Assembly (NCBI GenBank): GCA_030278955.1
Contig: JAOANR010000010.1
Location: 28,150,174-28,214,173, forward strand
Direction: 5' to 3'
DNA length: 64,000 nucleotides
Origin: Hygrophila difformis
Lineage: Eukaryota; Streptophyta; Magnoliopsida; Lamiales; Acanthaceae
Below the pieces are notes generated by a model that worked only from the letters and a program-made list of their open reading frames with translations, was not told where the DNA came from and searched no databases. Shown here piece by piece: positions 1 to 10,640 of this stretch. Position numbers and translations under genes: made by a program. Each line of letters opens with the position of its first letter. Position 1 is the first letter of the stretch.

Positions 1-562
1 CCTGCACCGTCTGTCCCCCTTGTTTTAGTGATAAAAACTCTTCGTACATTGCCGCCTTGGTGCTCATGGGGTAGAATCGGTCCCTTAGATCCTCCTTAAG
101 TTTATTCCACGAATAAGCTTCTTCAGCTTCCTCTAAATTCCTCTGGAGGTTTTGCCACCACTCATCGGCTTCGCCTCCTAAGTAGTAGGTTGCTACTCGT
201 AGCTTTGCCTCATCAGGGCATTTGATAGCATCCAAGAGCTTATCAAATGTACGGATCCACCCCTCTAGTTTGGCGGGATCCTCTTGCCCATCATAGCGTG
301 GTGGTTGATAGGGATTCACCAACGCTAGATAGTTGATTTGAGCCACTGGCGGAGGTACTGCTGCTTGTGCCCTATGCACCTCCGCATTTCCTAATGCTAC
401 AAGGACTTCCTCTACAGTTTTTAAACGTCCTTCCATATTGTTGGGCACAGGTGACGCTCGTTCCCCTAGGTTCTGAGGAGTCCCATTGTTGTCGACCACG
501 TTGGGGAGGTTAGCATCAGTGCCGTTTGGACTTTCCTTTCTCGGTTTTTTCCTAGGTGCCAT
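1..562 (-). CDS. gag: Gag polyprotein, N-terminal part (truncated by window edge)
   Basis: Capsid precursor of a chromovirus. The minus strand is open from an ATG at 562-560 to the edge, about 187 codons. The protein starts MAPRKKPRKE, has a Pro/Asn-rich leader, then the retrotransposon gag core with [28 protein letters not shown] and RFYPMS, which are also in the gag copies at 32127-32618 and 49514-50184. The start was chosen because all three copies begin with M(A/P)P-R/K at this point, 0.7 kb downstream of the PBS. No stop or frameshift is visible here. Zinc knuckle and pol would lie left of the window. Confidence 0.88.
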   Translation of the reverse strand, partial: MAPRKKPRKESPNGTDANLPNVVDNNGTPQNLGERASPVPNNMEGRLKTVEEVLVALGNAEVHRAQAAVPPPVAQINYLALVNPYQPPRYDGQEDPAKLEGWIRTFDKLLDAIKCPDEAKLRVATYYLGGEADEWWQNLQRNLEEAEEAYSWNKLKEDLRDRFYPMSTKAAMYEEFLSLKQGGQTVQ

Positions 563-1300
563 TTTCTGTTATTCACGTGTATAGATTAACTTATCTTTGT
601 TTAGATAGGTCGCTCGAACAAGACGTTTCATAACTTCCTAATTTTGAATTTTCGGATTTGTTGTTTGGGAAACCAAATAAGATTTTTGGAATAAAGAGTG
701 TTTTAATAAACACTTGATGTTTATTGTTCCACAAGGAAATTTTCTAATTCGTACAAGGATAGGAATTTCTAAGGCCAATGATTGTTATGCTTAGGCGAGC
801 GCATAGATGAATGAGATCTAGACCTACGGCAAGATCAGTCTCTAGTGAGCGTTTCTAATTCGATGTCAAGCCTCTAAGCTATCTAGGTGTAGCAAGAGAT
901 CTAAGTTAGAATATATCACGCTTCTAAGTTCTCTAAGTTTAGGCAATGCAGTATGCACATGCAAATGATGATTCCCCCCCAAAAATAATTCATGCACTAT
1001 ATATATTTTTTTCCCATGGGTTTTAAAATAAAAATTTGTTTCCATGGAAATAATGCTTAAAAATTTAAAATAATATTTAAAATCCTTGGACCTCTATATT
1101 GGGTCAAAAATAATTATAATTCGGGCTCAAAAATAATTTTTGGACTAGGAAAGTTTAAAAATAATAATTTGGGCTTCTATAATAATAATATAAGTACTAA
1201 TGGTTTAAAAATAATAATAAAGTAGTTTAAAAATAATAATAATTTAAAATAATAGTTTAAAAATAATAATGGTTTAAAAATAATAGTTTAAAAATATCCG
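563..1300 (-). other. Leader between PBS and gag
   Basis: Untranslated leader of the chromovirus. It is AT-rich; 1130-1290 is dominated by interrupted TTTAAAAATAATAAT-type repeats. No ORF of interest is seen. The leader of the related element at 25178-36289 does carry an ORF at the matching place, so this copy differs. Confidence 0.6.
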
Positions 1301-1313
1301 GGCTCTGATACCA
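1301..1313 (-). promoter_or_regulatory. Primer binding site, tRNA-iMet type
   Basis: GGCTCTGATACCA on the plus strand, that is TGGTATCAGAGCC on the element strand, complementary to the 3' end of initiator tRNA-Met. It sits 3 bp inside the LTR edge at 1317, which fixes orientation and LTR border. Confidence 0.9.
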
Positions 1314-1989
1314 CTTTGTAACACCCCAGTTTTTGGTCACCCAGGTCGGGGTGTCACCGCCACACCTCCCTAGCAAGACACGGTTTCTCCGAGCTTGCTA
1401 AAGAGATGCAAGGCTACGATTTTTCAGAATATAAAATATTCAAACAGCCCATTCATATATAATTTAAAAATAATGTATCAAAGTTGCAGCGGAAAGTAAT
1501 ATTTACATATGTATAATGCAGCGGAATTTATATATAGCCAACACAGCCAGAATACGGGTTAAACAGGCCCGTTCATGCAAATTCTAGTCTAACGCCAAAT
1601 TTAACAATAATGCATTCCCCCAAAATTCCCATGTATGCATATGATGATGCATAATATTCTTCAGCTCTGAAAGAAAAAGGGGAAAAATATGGTTTGGGTC
1701 AGCAAAAACTTGCTGAGTAAGTTAACACATACATGATTATGGGGTTTCAAAGCCTTTAATTAAATTTAAAGAAAACAAGTGCATACAAGACATGATTTAA
1801 TCTATTCATCTAATAATAATTTAATTGCATAAATTTAAAAGACAGGGATTTCATAAGATCATAAATATAGCTTGCAAAGCAATATAATTGTAGGACATAA
1901 TTTAAAGGCATAATTTAAATAAGGAAAATATTCAAGTATTTCAGGATTTCATTCTTCCACTTTTGTTCAATATGATCTAGTATAATTTG

Positions 1990-2294
1990 TTCTTGGGGAA
2001 TCGAACCCGCAAGAATTTGAACGCATCCTAGGGAATCGAACCCGTAGGAATCAACACACGTCATGGGGAATCGAACCCGTAGGAATTGACACACAATCGC
2101 CCTTGGGGAATCGAACCCGCAAGAACTCAAATACATCCTAGGGAATCGAACCCATAGGAATCAACACTATCCTGGGGAATCGAACTCGCAGGAAAACACA
2201 CCCTGGGGAATCGAACCCGCAAGGTTTGACACAGACATCCTGGGGAATCAAACCCGCAGGGACACAGACGCCTTGGGGAATCGAACCCGCAAGG
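1990..2294 (-). repeat. Minisatellite of hairpin units (T-arm-like)
   Basis: Nine units about 30-40 bp apart, each with core GGGGAATCGAACCCGC or a close variant. On the element strand the core reads GGTTCGATTCC, a match to the Pol III B-box and tRNA T-arm. Bases flanking the core pair with each other and change together: CTTG/CAAG, CCTA/TAGG and CCTG/CAGG occur in different units. The array lies in the R/U5 part of the LTR. A related array is at 51418-51690. Confidence 0.85.
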
Positions 2295-3502
2295 TAAGAA
2301 CAAGTTTCACAATTTCACAAGTTTCAACAAGATTTCAAGATTTGACTTGGTCAAACCACAGTTTACTTCAAAATTCATGAAAAATCGAGTTTAAATCCAC
2401 AAATTCTGAAATTTGACCAGTGACTCGAAAACACAGAGATGAACAAGTTTCATGTTTTACGTTTTTCGATCTGAGATACGGAAGTAAGTGAAAAACATCA
2501 ATTTCTAACAGGTTACAAATCTGTCCGAATCTTTACAACAGCAGTTCCTAAATTTCGAGATCTACCATAGCAAACTAACTCCAAATTTGATGAAATTTTA
2601 CAGGGAGATGCTTAGGACATATATCTACATGTTTTATGTTCAACAAAAGATCTAATTCACCCTATATCTATTGTCAAAAATGCCAACAAGTTCGTGCCAA
2701 GAATCTGTCAAGATTTCAAGATCTTAATTTAGAACAGTTCGGTTTGGAGTCGAATTCCGATATCAAACCTCAACGAAAAATTCCAAAAATCTACGGAAGT
2801 GTTTTTAACGTATAGATCTACAATTCTTATGTTTAGCACCAATCCTAAATCGGTCTAGATCTAAGGTAAAAATCAACCTCAAGTTCGGATAAAGAATCTA
2901 TCACCGTTTCAAGATCTAAATAGATGGTAGGTCTGTTCACAGTCGTTTTTGGATATCAAAATACAATGAAAAATTATGAAATTTTTGCAGAAGATAGATC
3001 TATGTCTTAGAAATGTTTTTTGTGTTTTAAGTTTTCTCGTTTGGATAGTTTTAAGGGTTCTAAAAATTCGTGCAAAAACGCTGTGCCGTTAAAGATTTCA
3101 TGTTGACAGATTTTTTTAAATCCTTGGTTAAATCTTTAGATCGAAAGTATTTTAAATCCTCACAAACCATGTCAGCATTAACTTACAGATTCACGGTTGT
3201 TCCGGCTCGTCGATTCGAAGGCGTGGCTTCCAGTCAACCGTTTATCCCCTCGGTTCGTCGGGTTCTTCGTTCTCAATCCAATTCGGGGTGTAGAAACGAA
3301 AGAATTTAAGTTAGGATTCGTTTTCGAATCACAATGGAAAAGAATTTGGACCAGAACTTACCACGACGTTGTAGCTTCACAAATTTTCGTCCAAGGCAGT
3401 TCCTTGCTCGGTTTTGGTGCCTCCGACGACTCCGGGATTAGGGTTTTCGAACGTATAGAGAGTATGAACAGTTGAAAAGTGTTTAGGGTTACTCGGAAGG
3501 GT

Positions 3503-3510
3503 TATTTATA
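3503..3510 (-). promoter_or_regulatory. LTR TATA box
   Basis: TATAAATA on the minus strand within CCCTATAAATAACC, downstream of the GC-rich U3 block. It matches in position the TATA box at 62935-62942 of the related LTR. Transcription would run leftward into gag. Confidence 0.6.
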
Positions 3511-3998
3511 GGGAAACAAGACCTAGGGGATGTCCAAGGTCTGCCCCTAAGAGTCTTGAGCCGAAAGGAATGCAATCGAAGCCGAAAAATTCGGATTCGG
3601 GCGAGAGAATCTCGCATAGGGCGTTTCTGCCAGTTGGCGCGGGGTTGGCGCGCCCTTAGGCCAACCAGCGGGCGGCCAGCGCGCCATTCACGCCTGGACT
3701 CCGGTCCGGGCGGGTCGTACGATCCGTCGCGCTTTTCCCCCTCTCTTTCGGACTTCTATCCCTCTATGTCCTCGGATTCGGATTTCCGGGATATCTTCGG
3801 GCTCCTATTTCCTATCGTCATTTTATTCGGGTCTAAATTTACATTTGGACTCGAGTTATTGAGTCCATCGGTGTTGGGTTCACGTGTAACTATTTATTTG
3901 ATTAAATTGTCTTCGGCTTCCCGGGTTCTCGAAATTTTGATTCCTTTTTAATTTAAATTCCATTTCTCATCTCTTATGATTCTTTATCTATTTATCAT

Positions 3999-4060
3999 GT
4001 TTATTTATTTATTATATTTATTTTTTGTTTATTTATTTATTTATTTATTTATGTTATGTT
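3999..4060. repeat. (TTTA)n microsatellite
   Basis: Imperfect TTTA runs near the U3 end of the LTR. The related LTR has a similar tract at about 63411-63476. Confidence 0.8.
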
Positions 4061-4086
4061 ATGTTGCAAAATTCCCGGGTATTACA

Positions 4087-4428
4087 GTTGTCTTTACCTT
4101 TCTTATACCGGATCACGTATGGAAAGGCCTCAATGAAAGTGCTCCAACGAGCATGTCTTTTGCTGAGCTGGCCCTGTTGACGGATATGCTTCAAAGTCTT
4201 GTGATCGGTATTGATGATGAATTCTCTACCGCGAAGGTAGTGCTGCCATGTCTTCAGGGCCCGAACAGTAGCATATAACTCCTTGTCATAGGTTGAGTAA
4301 TTCAGTTGTGCTCCGCTGAATTTTTCACTGTGGTATGCTATCGGATGTCCCTCTTGCAGCAGAACTGCTCCCATTCCAGTACCTAACGCATCGCTTTCCA
4401 CTTCAAATGGCAAGTCAAAATTCGGCAA
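4087..4428 (-). pseudogene. pol: RNase H domain of gypsy pol (fragment)
   Basis: Degrades the RNA strand of the RNA/DNA hybrid in reverse transcription. The frame contains [49 protein letters not shown] and RYKKGKDN, the usual order of a gypsy RNase H. Here the first acidic residue is in the SDA motif. It is cut after GKDN, just before the expected ADALSR motif, by the chromovirus LTR. A frame change separates it from the RT fragment to the right. Confidence 0.85.
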
Positions 4429-4543
4429 TGCTAGAACAGGTGCATGGGTCAGTTTGTCCTTAGATCATCAAACGCTTTTTGCTGACTGGGCCCCAACTTG
4501 AACTGATTTTCCTTCTTTAGCAATGAAGTGATCAGGGCCGCTA

Positions 4544-4815
4544 TCACACTGAACTGTGGTACGAATGTCGGAAGAAACCACTCAATCCTAAGAAACTGCG
4601 AACTTCATGCACATAGGTGGGTGGTTTCCAATCTGATATAGCACGGATCTTTGATTCGTCCACCTTGAGACCATCCTTCCCAACCAAGAATCCCAGAAAA
4701 GTGACCTCTGGCACACAGAAGATGCACTTCTCGTAGTTGGCATATAGCTGTACTGATCTGAGTTTGCTAAACACCTGTTGAACATGCAAAACATGGTCGG
4801 CATTAGGATCACCCG
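4544..4815 (-). pseudogene. pol: Reverse transcriptase 3' part (fragment)
   Basis: C-terminal RT and connection region: QVFSKLRSVQLYANYEKCIF, VTFLGFLVGKDGLKVD, then SFLGLSGFFR, all standard gypsy motifs after the YVDD box. The YVDD box and the N-terminal RT are missing. Directly upstream the frame reads as gag (FKGTGDPNA), so about 1-2 kb of gag and pol was deleted. A stop follows GFFR. Confidence 0.82.
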
Positions 4816-5551
4816 TCCCTTTGAAAGTGGGAATAGTGAACTTAATGCATTTCATGTTGTCGTCAGCCTGAGGTTCTTCATCATAGCCTGGCGGATCAAA
4901 ATTGAGTCTTTACCTGGTTGGTTGTGGAATGACTGCTGGTGTGGGTCCCGCGGCAGGAGGCGGCATAGCCAATGGATCGTTCATCTGGAATCCTGGTTGT
5001 CCGGCAGGAGTTGTTTTTAGAGGTGGGTGCAGTCGGTGCCGAGCACTGGATCGAGGACCAAGACTCCTGTCAAATTGCCCGAATTGCAATTCTTGTTCGG
5101 CTATTGCTTCCTCTGCCGTTGTCATATCAGCTTGAGAAACCCTGCTAGTTCCTTCAGGTGCCATCCTTGGATTACTTGGATTAGTTAGTGCTGCGGGTGG
5201 TGCTGGAGGTGGTATATTCCGAGGAGTGGTATTTTGAGATGTTGTGTTCGGTGGTGAGGGAGTAGGGAAGAAGGCTTCTTCCAACCTCTGCTCAACCCGG
5301 TTCATGACCATCCTCTGAATCGTCTCGTTCTGGAATTTAACCCAGCATGCAATATCACCAACAACCTCATCAACACGGGCATTAACTTCTTCAACGCGTT
5401 TACTAACAACTTCAATATTACTGGAATTAATATTTAAAGATTGTTGTAAACCTTCTATGTTAGTCTTCCTGGCAGTTTCAGCTTTAATGGCAGTAATGTC
5501 CCCTTGGATGGACATGAGAATATTCATCATGGTGTCTTCTTGACCTGCCAT
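4816..5551 (-). pseudogene. gag: Gypsy gag, N-terminal part with nonsense codon
   Basis: Capsid precursor remnant. The ATG at 5551 opens 213 codons: a heptad-like, charged N-terminal half (about residues 10-80, coiled-coil-like, with repeated VxxVxxRVxEV), then a Pro-rich tract (NIPPPAPPAAL) and a Gln/Pro-rich end. An in-frame TAA near 4910 stops it, but the frame after the stop continues with typical gag sequence (FDPPGYDEE, KCIKFTIPTFKG) until the deletion junction with RT near 4815. The family is recognised from FKGTGDPNA. Confidence 0.72.
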
Positions 5552-7092
5552 CTCACAGATAAAATATTTATATGTATAAGAAAGTCAGAAAATATAGACA
5601 GAAAATTTTGTAGAGTGAACTCCCAAGGTGTATCTCTCACACACAGCTTCCTTAGTTCCAGACACCCTGTTGAAATTAACCTGCTCTAATGAATAATCAG
5701 ATGCACAAGGACAGATATGATATGTGACGCACAGTCCAAGATTCAGAATGGACTATTCGACTCAATCAAATAAAAGCACAGAATTGTGAGCTTAATGCAA
5801 TCCGATTTATGTTCACAGTTTTAAACAAGTATTTGTAGGTAATGAACAGTGTATATGGACCCGGTATGGAAGTGTAAAAATAAAGCTCACAAGAAAAATC
5901 ACTCTTAGAAATACCTTGATTACTCAAATAACTTCTCGGGCTAGGTTTCACAAACTGCCAGTCTCGATATTCACTTTATTGTACGAATACTCAAGTGACT
6001 TCTCGGGCTAGGTTTCAGTTGTGCCAGTCCGATATTTACTTTATTGTAATCCTCAACACACAAAAATATGGAAATTCCCACACACGCGCGTAAAGGATGC
6101 GTGAATTGCACTCGCGTGACACGTGGCAGCTTTGGAAAGGATGGTGGAATTCCCAGGTTTCAACAATCAGCTCACTTCCAACAATTAGTGAAATATGCTG
6201 GAACTGGTCGCGAGACTGGACTGTGTCGTGAACGGCGTCTCGCGACTGGCGCGGAGTCACGCGACTCGGTTTGGATACTTGCGAGTTTCTTCTACTTTCG
6301 CTTCTTGTGTCGCTAGACTGACCCGCGTCGTGAGACTAGGTCTAGCGACTGGGCGTGAGTTCCGCGACTGGAGTATCACGACAGCCTTTTGGACTGTCTC
6401 TTGAAGTGTGTCGCTAGCCTTGGGCTCACGACAGGAGGGTTGTTTCACGACTGGGGTTTGCTGCCTTGTATATTTTCTTCTTTCAAGTGTGTCGCTAAGC
6501 GTGGCTTCGCGACAGGAATGAAGGATCACGACTGGGTAGGTCTCGCGACTAGGCGGTGAAGACTTGCCTCTTTTGTGGGAATCTCTTGATAGCGACCCAC
6601 TCGCACTCCTCCAACAACTTTGGCAGGGTTGTACAGTGCAATTAATTCCCCAGAATGTGCTTTTGTAAGACGTACACCCTTGTCCCCCAAGAAACCCTAA
6701 TAACACCTATCTATTACAAATTTTTCGATCAAACAGTATGCTCTAAGAACACACTTGGTGTTCATACAAGTTCTTACCAATATTCAAATAACTCAAGAAC
6801 ACCAACAACAATATTCCCAGCCAAATCTCACTCAAACCAAACCCTAATAACCCCAGTACTATCCAAACCCTTAAACACCCATTTAATAATGCAAACACTA
6901 ATCAAATAGGCATGTAAGCTCACGGAATGGATAAGGAAGTAACACAAGGGCATATTCAAGCAAAGTAAGGTAGGAAATAATATGAACACAAGAAAAACCG
7001 AGGCAAAATAACAAAAACGCTATGTTTGGGATTTTGAATCTAATGGTGGATAAACAAAAATAAAGATGGAGAATTGCAAATGCCAAGAATTT
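5552..7092 (-). other. Long leader of the decayed gypsy element
   Basis: 1.5 kb between gag and PBS with no convincing gene. It holds a tandem duplication (about 5931-6054, period about 67 bp, each copy starting ACTTCTCGGGCTAGGTTTCA) and a GC-richer stretch at 6195-6610 full of GTCGCGACT/TCACGAC-type words. A solo LTR buried here is possible; no TG..CA borders or TSD were found. Confidence 0.45.
6195..6610. repeat. Degenerate TCGCGACTGG-type motif array
   Basis: Many irregularly spaced copies of (T)CGCGACTGG, CACGACAGG and GTGTCGCT, words built around the palindrome AGTCGCGACT. The same vocabulary recurs at about 7585-7990 inside the LTR-like segment to the right, with GC content well above the surrounding DNA. 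Confidence 0.6.
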
Positions 7093-7105
7093 GGCTCTGA
7101 TACCA
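7093..7105 (-). promoter_or_regulatory. Primer binding site, tRNA-iMet type
   Basis: GGCTCTGATACCA on the plus strand. It marks the 5' end of a minus-strand element whose LTR should start within a few bases to the right (TATTAGATGCC, with the usual TG degraded). Confidence 0.75.
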
Positions 7106-7107
7106 AA

Positions 7108-8400
7108 ATATTAGATGCCGTAGCCCGGACCAATCCTTGGACAAATTGCACTAATGATGACTGAAATGAAAATGGGAGAAAAGATCGAGAGGATGGTGGT
7201 GGGATGATGAACAAAGAGAAAAATGGAGATAACCAAACCTAGATCGAAGGAGACCCGGATTCACCTCAAGAACTCGACTTAACTAGCCCGAGAGGACCCC
7301 TTCCAAGTGCATCGATCTTGTTTCCATTGAAGACGGTTAGAATCAAAAATGGCGTGAGGACTCCCAAGGGAATGGATTCACGATAGCGCCGAGAACACTT
7401 GGTGCTCTCGGGGAAAGATTGACTTGATAAACTGAAATAGGTTGTATTCAAAATGATCAAGTGTTTTACAATGAGCTAGGGTTCCCATATTTATAGGGAA
7501 CCATTAAACAAGTAAACACTAAGGATTAAACAACCCTACCATTGTTCTCAACAAATGGAAAAAGAAAAGAATGAAAACTGATACTGGTGTCACGAGACTC
7601 GAGTCCAGTCGTGATCCTCGTCTCGCGACATGAAGCGGTCTGGCGGCTGGGACTCGGCTGGCGACATGAGAGAGGGCTGGCCCGGAGACATGAGGCGCTA
7701 GGCTAGAGAGCCAATTGTGAGGCTCGGGGTCTGGTCGTGAGACAAGGTTGGCGACTGGGTCCGTCTTGGCGCCATGGGGACGAGTCCGGATGGTTCCTGT
7801 CGCAAGACTCGGGACCAGTCGTGAGAGGGGGTCTCGCGACTGGAGTCTAGCGACAGGGGTCTTCTAGGGACTGGGATCTTCCAATCGTGATACCCAGTCT
7901 TGCGACTGGGTGTTGCCTCGCGACAGAGACTTGAGTCTAGCGACTGGCGACTGAGCTCCGGGACTGCCTACGGGGATCCTGGACTGGGGAGGTTTCCTGG
8001 ACTGGGTTGACTGGGGTCCACGGCCACTGTTCCGGCATTGACCTCCGTTGACCGGCGACTTTTCCGGCGAACTTTCGACCAGATTCCGGCCAAGTTCCGG
8101 CAACCTCGCCGGAGCTCCGGTGAACTTCCCGCGACTGCGGCGGCGGTGACGGTGACGGTGGGGCCCTCCGTTTTGACCTCCTTATGCTAATTTGATCTGT
8201 ATTTTGCATCTTGAGGTCTTTTCGCTTCCGGTTTCAGTCCGAGGAGGTGGGACCCAGGGTGATGGGTCCCTACTTCTTCCGGTATTCCTCCAGCTGGATC
8301 AACAGCAGCATCTTCTCAGCTCCTTTGGGTTCAGCTTTATCTGTCTCCTACAACAGAAAATGATAAATGAAATTAATGAACCTTTTAATTCCAGTGTTGA
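7108..8400 (-). repeat. LTR-like segment of the decayed gypsy element
   Basis: Lies directly beyond the PBS and contains a minus-strand TATA box (7488-7495). From about 7585 to 7990 it is rich in TCGCGACT-type words. The right border is a guess; ORFs within it look like chance. Only this LTR copy is visible. Confidence 0.5.
7488..7495 (-). promoter_or_regulatory. Candidate LTR TATA box
   Basis: TATAAATA on the minus strand within CCCTATAAATATGG, about 0.4 kb from the PBS-side LTR edge. Confidence 0.5.
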
Positions 8401-8539
8401 CTTACCGGCCCATCCAGAATGATTAGAATTATCAGTCCGTTTGATCCGGCGACCCCGCCAAAAGGGAGACAAGAAACCATGATTTCTATTACATCTTCCT
8501 TAAACAAACCTAGTCAAGTTTAAACAACCTTAAACTAGT
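8401..8539. other. Junction between two decayed elements
   Basis: No feature recognised; a boundary between the minus-strand gypsy remnant and the plus-strand Tat-like element lies somewhere here. Confidence 0.3.
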
Positions 8540-9500
8540 TTTGGATGATGTGTCATACTTTTATAATCATGATTATGAAGTTGATTAAGTACTAAACATT
8601 TCTTAATGACTTCTAATCTTGTTTTGAAGGTGTTAAGAACAATCGAAGAACACTTCCATGCCTTAGTCTTTTGATATATCTTTTTCCTTGCTTTGTTCCT
8701 ATGCTATATCGTTGCAAGTGCTTTGTTCTTATAATTTTTCATACTTTTTATAGGCATAGGGCGAGATGGAAGGCTACAAATCATTGTCGAAGCTCACAAA
8801 TTGTTTCAGCAAAAGATCAGTATAGCGCGAGAAGAAGATCGGTATAGCGCGAGAAGAATCTCGGTACATGACGTGAGGAAGTTCGGTACATTGGCGGTTG
8901 GAAGCTTGAGTGGAAGTTACTTGACTGGCAACTTGTTGAGAAGGTCACAACTAAAGAAGGGGGAAACTTGCTACCCATTGAACCGGTCACATGTGACCAC
9001 CTTTGTTGACTTTTAAGGCATTAAGTGGATGAGTGTAACTTCCCTTGTAACTTGTTTACCACTTTAATAGGTCATTTGTGACTTTTGATTGGAGGTCACT
9101 TGCTCTTCCCTCCATCTATAAATAGGAGCTCATTTGTAATCTTCCACATCTTTTGAACACTTGTAAAACTTTGAGAATTTTCTCTCTTGGAATGAAGATT
9201 TCATTCTTTCTTTCTTTCAATTTTCGTCACTTGTGAAGGGTGAGAAAATGAGAGACGTTTAGCCTACGTGTGGGCGTGAAATCGGGTGAAGCTTGGAGTA
9301 GCTTTGTTCGTGGAGACGAGGAATGGACATTCTCGGGTTCCCTCGGTCGATTGCTCGATTTGGAGTGGATGAGGCCATGAAGAAAGCGCATTGGTTGATT
9401 CCATCGAGATCGTTGTCATGAGACTAAGTCCACTATCCTTTTCAATTCCGCATTGTTTTTAGTTTAATCCATCGGATCACAACTCTTCTTCTCCAATCTC
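8540..9500 (+). repeat. LTR of a Tat-like gypsy element (borders approximate)
   Basis: Promoter-bearing segment just upstream of the gag at 9565. It has a TATA box at 9117-9124 and, downstream, a transcribed leader. A 21-bp tandem duplication (TATAGCGCGAGAAGAA core, about 8820-8862) lies upstream of the TATA box. The LTR ends and PBS were not identified. Confidence 0.5.
9117..9124 (+). promoter_or_regulatory. LTR TATA box
   Basis: TATAAATA in CCATCTATAAATAGGAG, a strong plant TATA box, about 450 bp upstream of the gag ATG. Confidence 0.65.
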
Positions 9501-9622
9501 TTCTCCGTTTAGGATTTTGATTGATTCGATTTTGTTGTTGTTTTGTGATCATCCATAAAGATCCATGGCAGGAGACCATGGCGAAAATCCTCAACCTTGT
9601 ACAGGAAGTTCCTCTGATTCAT

Positions 9623-9752
9623 GTAACGATGAATGACCAAGCGAGTGGAAGCGGATTGAGTACACCCCAGAACCACGGACAAAACACGTAACGAGGAATG
9701 ACCAAGCAGGTGGAAGCGTATTGAATACACCCCAGAACCACGGACAAAACAA
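9623..9752 (+). repeat. 65-bp tandem duplication in gag
   Basis: Two adjacent copies starting GTAACGA(T/G)GAATGACCAA and ending CCACGGACAAAAC, about 90 percent alike. Sixty-five is not divisible by three, so the duplication shifts the gag frame. Confidence 0.85.
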
Positions 9753-10640
9753 TGTCCAGGTTAGGTTCCCCGAGTTTAGGGCTCCAGGGGGATTTCATGA
9801 AGCGCCACCATTACAGCCAATTTTTGGCGGAAATTTTACTCGAGAAAATAATGGCGGACAAGAAGGATTCCAAAATACACCCTTTCGCCAGCAAAATCTG
9901 GAAGTCCGAGGACTGAACCCTTTTCCCCCGAGGAACCTTTCTTCTCCACCACCGTTAGCACCAGGCCAACCCGAGCCACGACGAGTGCATATGGAAGAAT
10001 AATACATAGTGACCATGTTGCGAAGGTTAGGGTTAAACGGCCTGCTTACAAAAGTCGTATCCATCCCATGTGTACAAGGACAATCCTCTACAACATGGCG
10101 CATGGATACCTGATTTCTCCACATTCTCGGGAAAAGACGAGAAATCTACGATGAAGCATGCCGGCCGCTTTATTACCCAATTAAGGGAATTAGGCCGAAA
10201 TCAATTCCATCGGATGCAATTATTCACTTCCTCATTGACAAAGACTGCCTTCTCATGATTTATTGGTTTGTCCGCAGGTGAATTTGTCACATGGCAGCAG
10301 TTAGAGAAAGCGTTTTATATTAGGTTCTATAATCTACAGCCAAAGGTTACTTTGGTTGAGATTCGAGAAACCAAAAAAAAGGACAATAATCCAATGACTA
10401 AGATCATTGAGCGGTCACGACAACATAAAGGGAAATGTGAAACCTCTATTTTCAATAAGGAAATAATTAACATTGCGGTTACGAACATGAAACTTTCCCT
10501 AAAAAAGGAAGTTAATCCACTTAGATATTGAAGACCTGGCAACCTTATTGACCAAAGCGATGCGAGTCAATTCTCTACTTAAAGAGACACAGGAATCAAA
10601 AGGAAAATGGGAAAGAAAGAAAAGGCCGTATCAAGTTGCT

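Larger units (their letters stand above)
1..4086 (-). mobile_element. Chromovirus (Ty3-gypsy), right end only
   Basis: Minus-strand LTR retrotransposon cut by the left window edge. Read right to left it shows a 5' LTR, a tRNA-iMet primer binding site, a leader and the first part of gag. The LTR tips (TGTAACACCCC and CGGGTATTACA), the PBS and the gag match the chromovirus at 25178-36289, whose pol ends in a chromodomain, so the same clade is inferred. It lies inside the RNase H region of an older gypsy element, which resumes at 4087. The candidate 5-bp target copy on the right is GTTGT (4087-4091); the partner is outside the window. Confidence 0.9.
1317..4086 (-). repeat. Chromovirus 5' LTR, 2770 bp
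   Basis: Begins TGTAACACCCC and ends CCGGGTATTACA on the plus strand. Same family as the LTR at 60909-63503: the first 100 bp match closely and both have a GC-rich GGCGCG block (here about 3634-3690) upstream of a TATA box. In element orientation U3 is 3511-4086 and R/U5 is the long part to 1317. The LTR carries the repeat array at 1990-2294 and TTTA microsatellites at its U3 end. ORFs inside it have no support as genes. Confidence 0.88.
4087..8400 (-). mobile_element. Decayed gypsy element, approximate extent
   Basis: Minus-strand LTR retrotransposon remnant. Right to left: LTR-like segment with TATA box (about 7108-8400), tRNA-iMet PBS (7093-7105), long leader (5552-7092), gag (about 4816-5551), an internal deletion joining gag to RT, and RNase H running into the chromovirus insertion at 4087. 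The 3' part is outside the window. Right border not determined; no TSD found. Confidence 0.6.

Noticed and set aside
1990..2294. CRISPR-like regularly spaced repeats (also 51418-51897)
   Set aside because: Repeat and spacer lengths vary, spacers resemble each other, no cas genes, and the host is a plant. These are LTR minisatellites.
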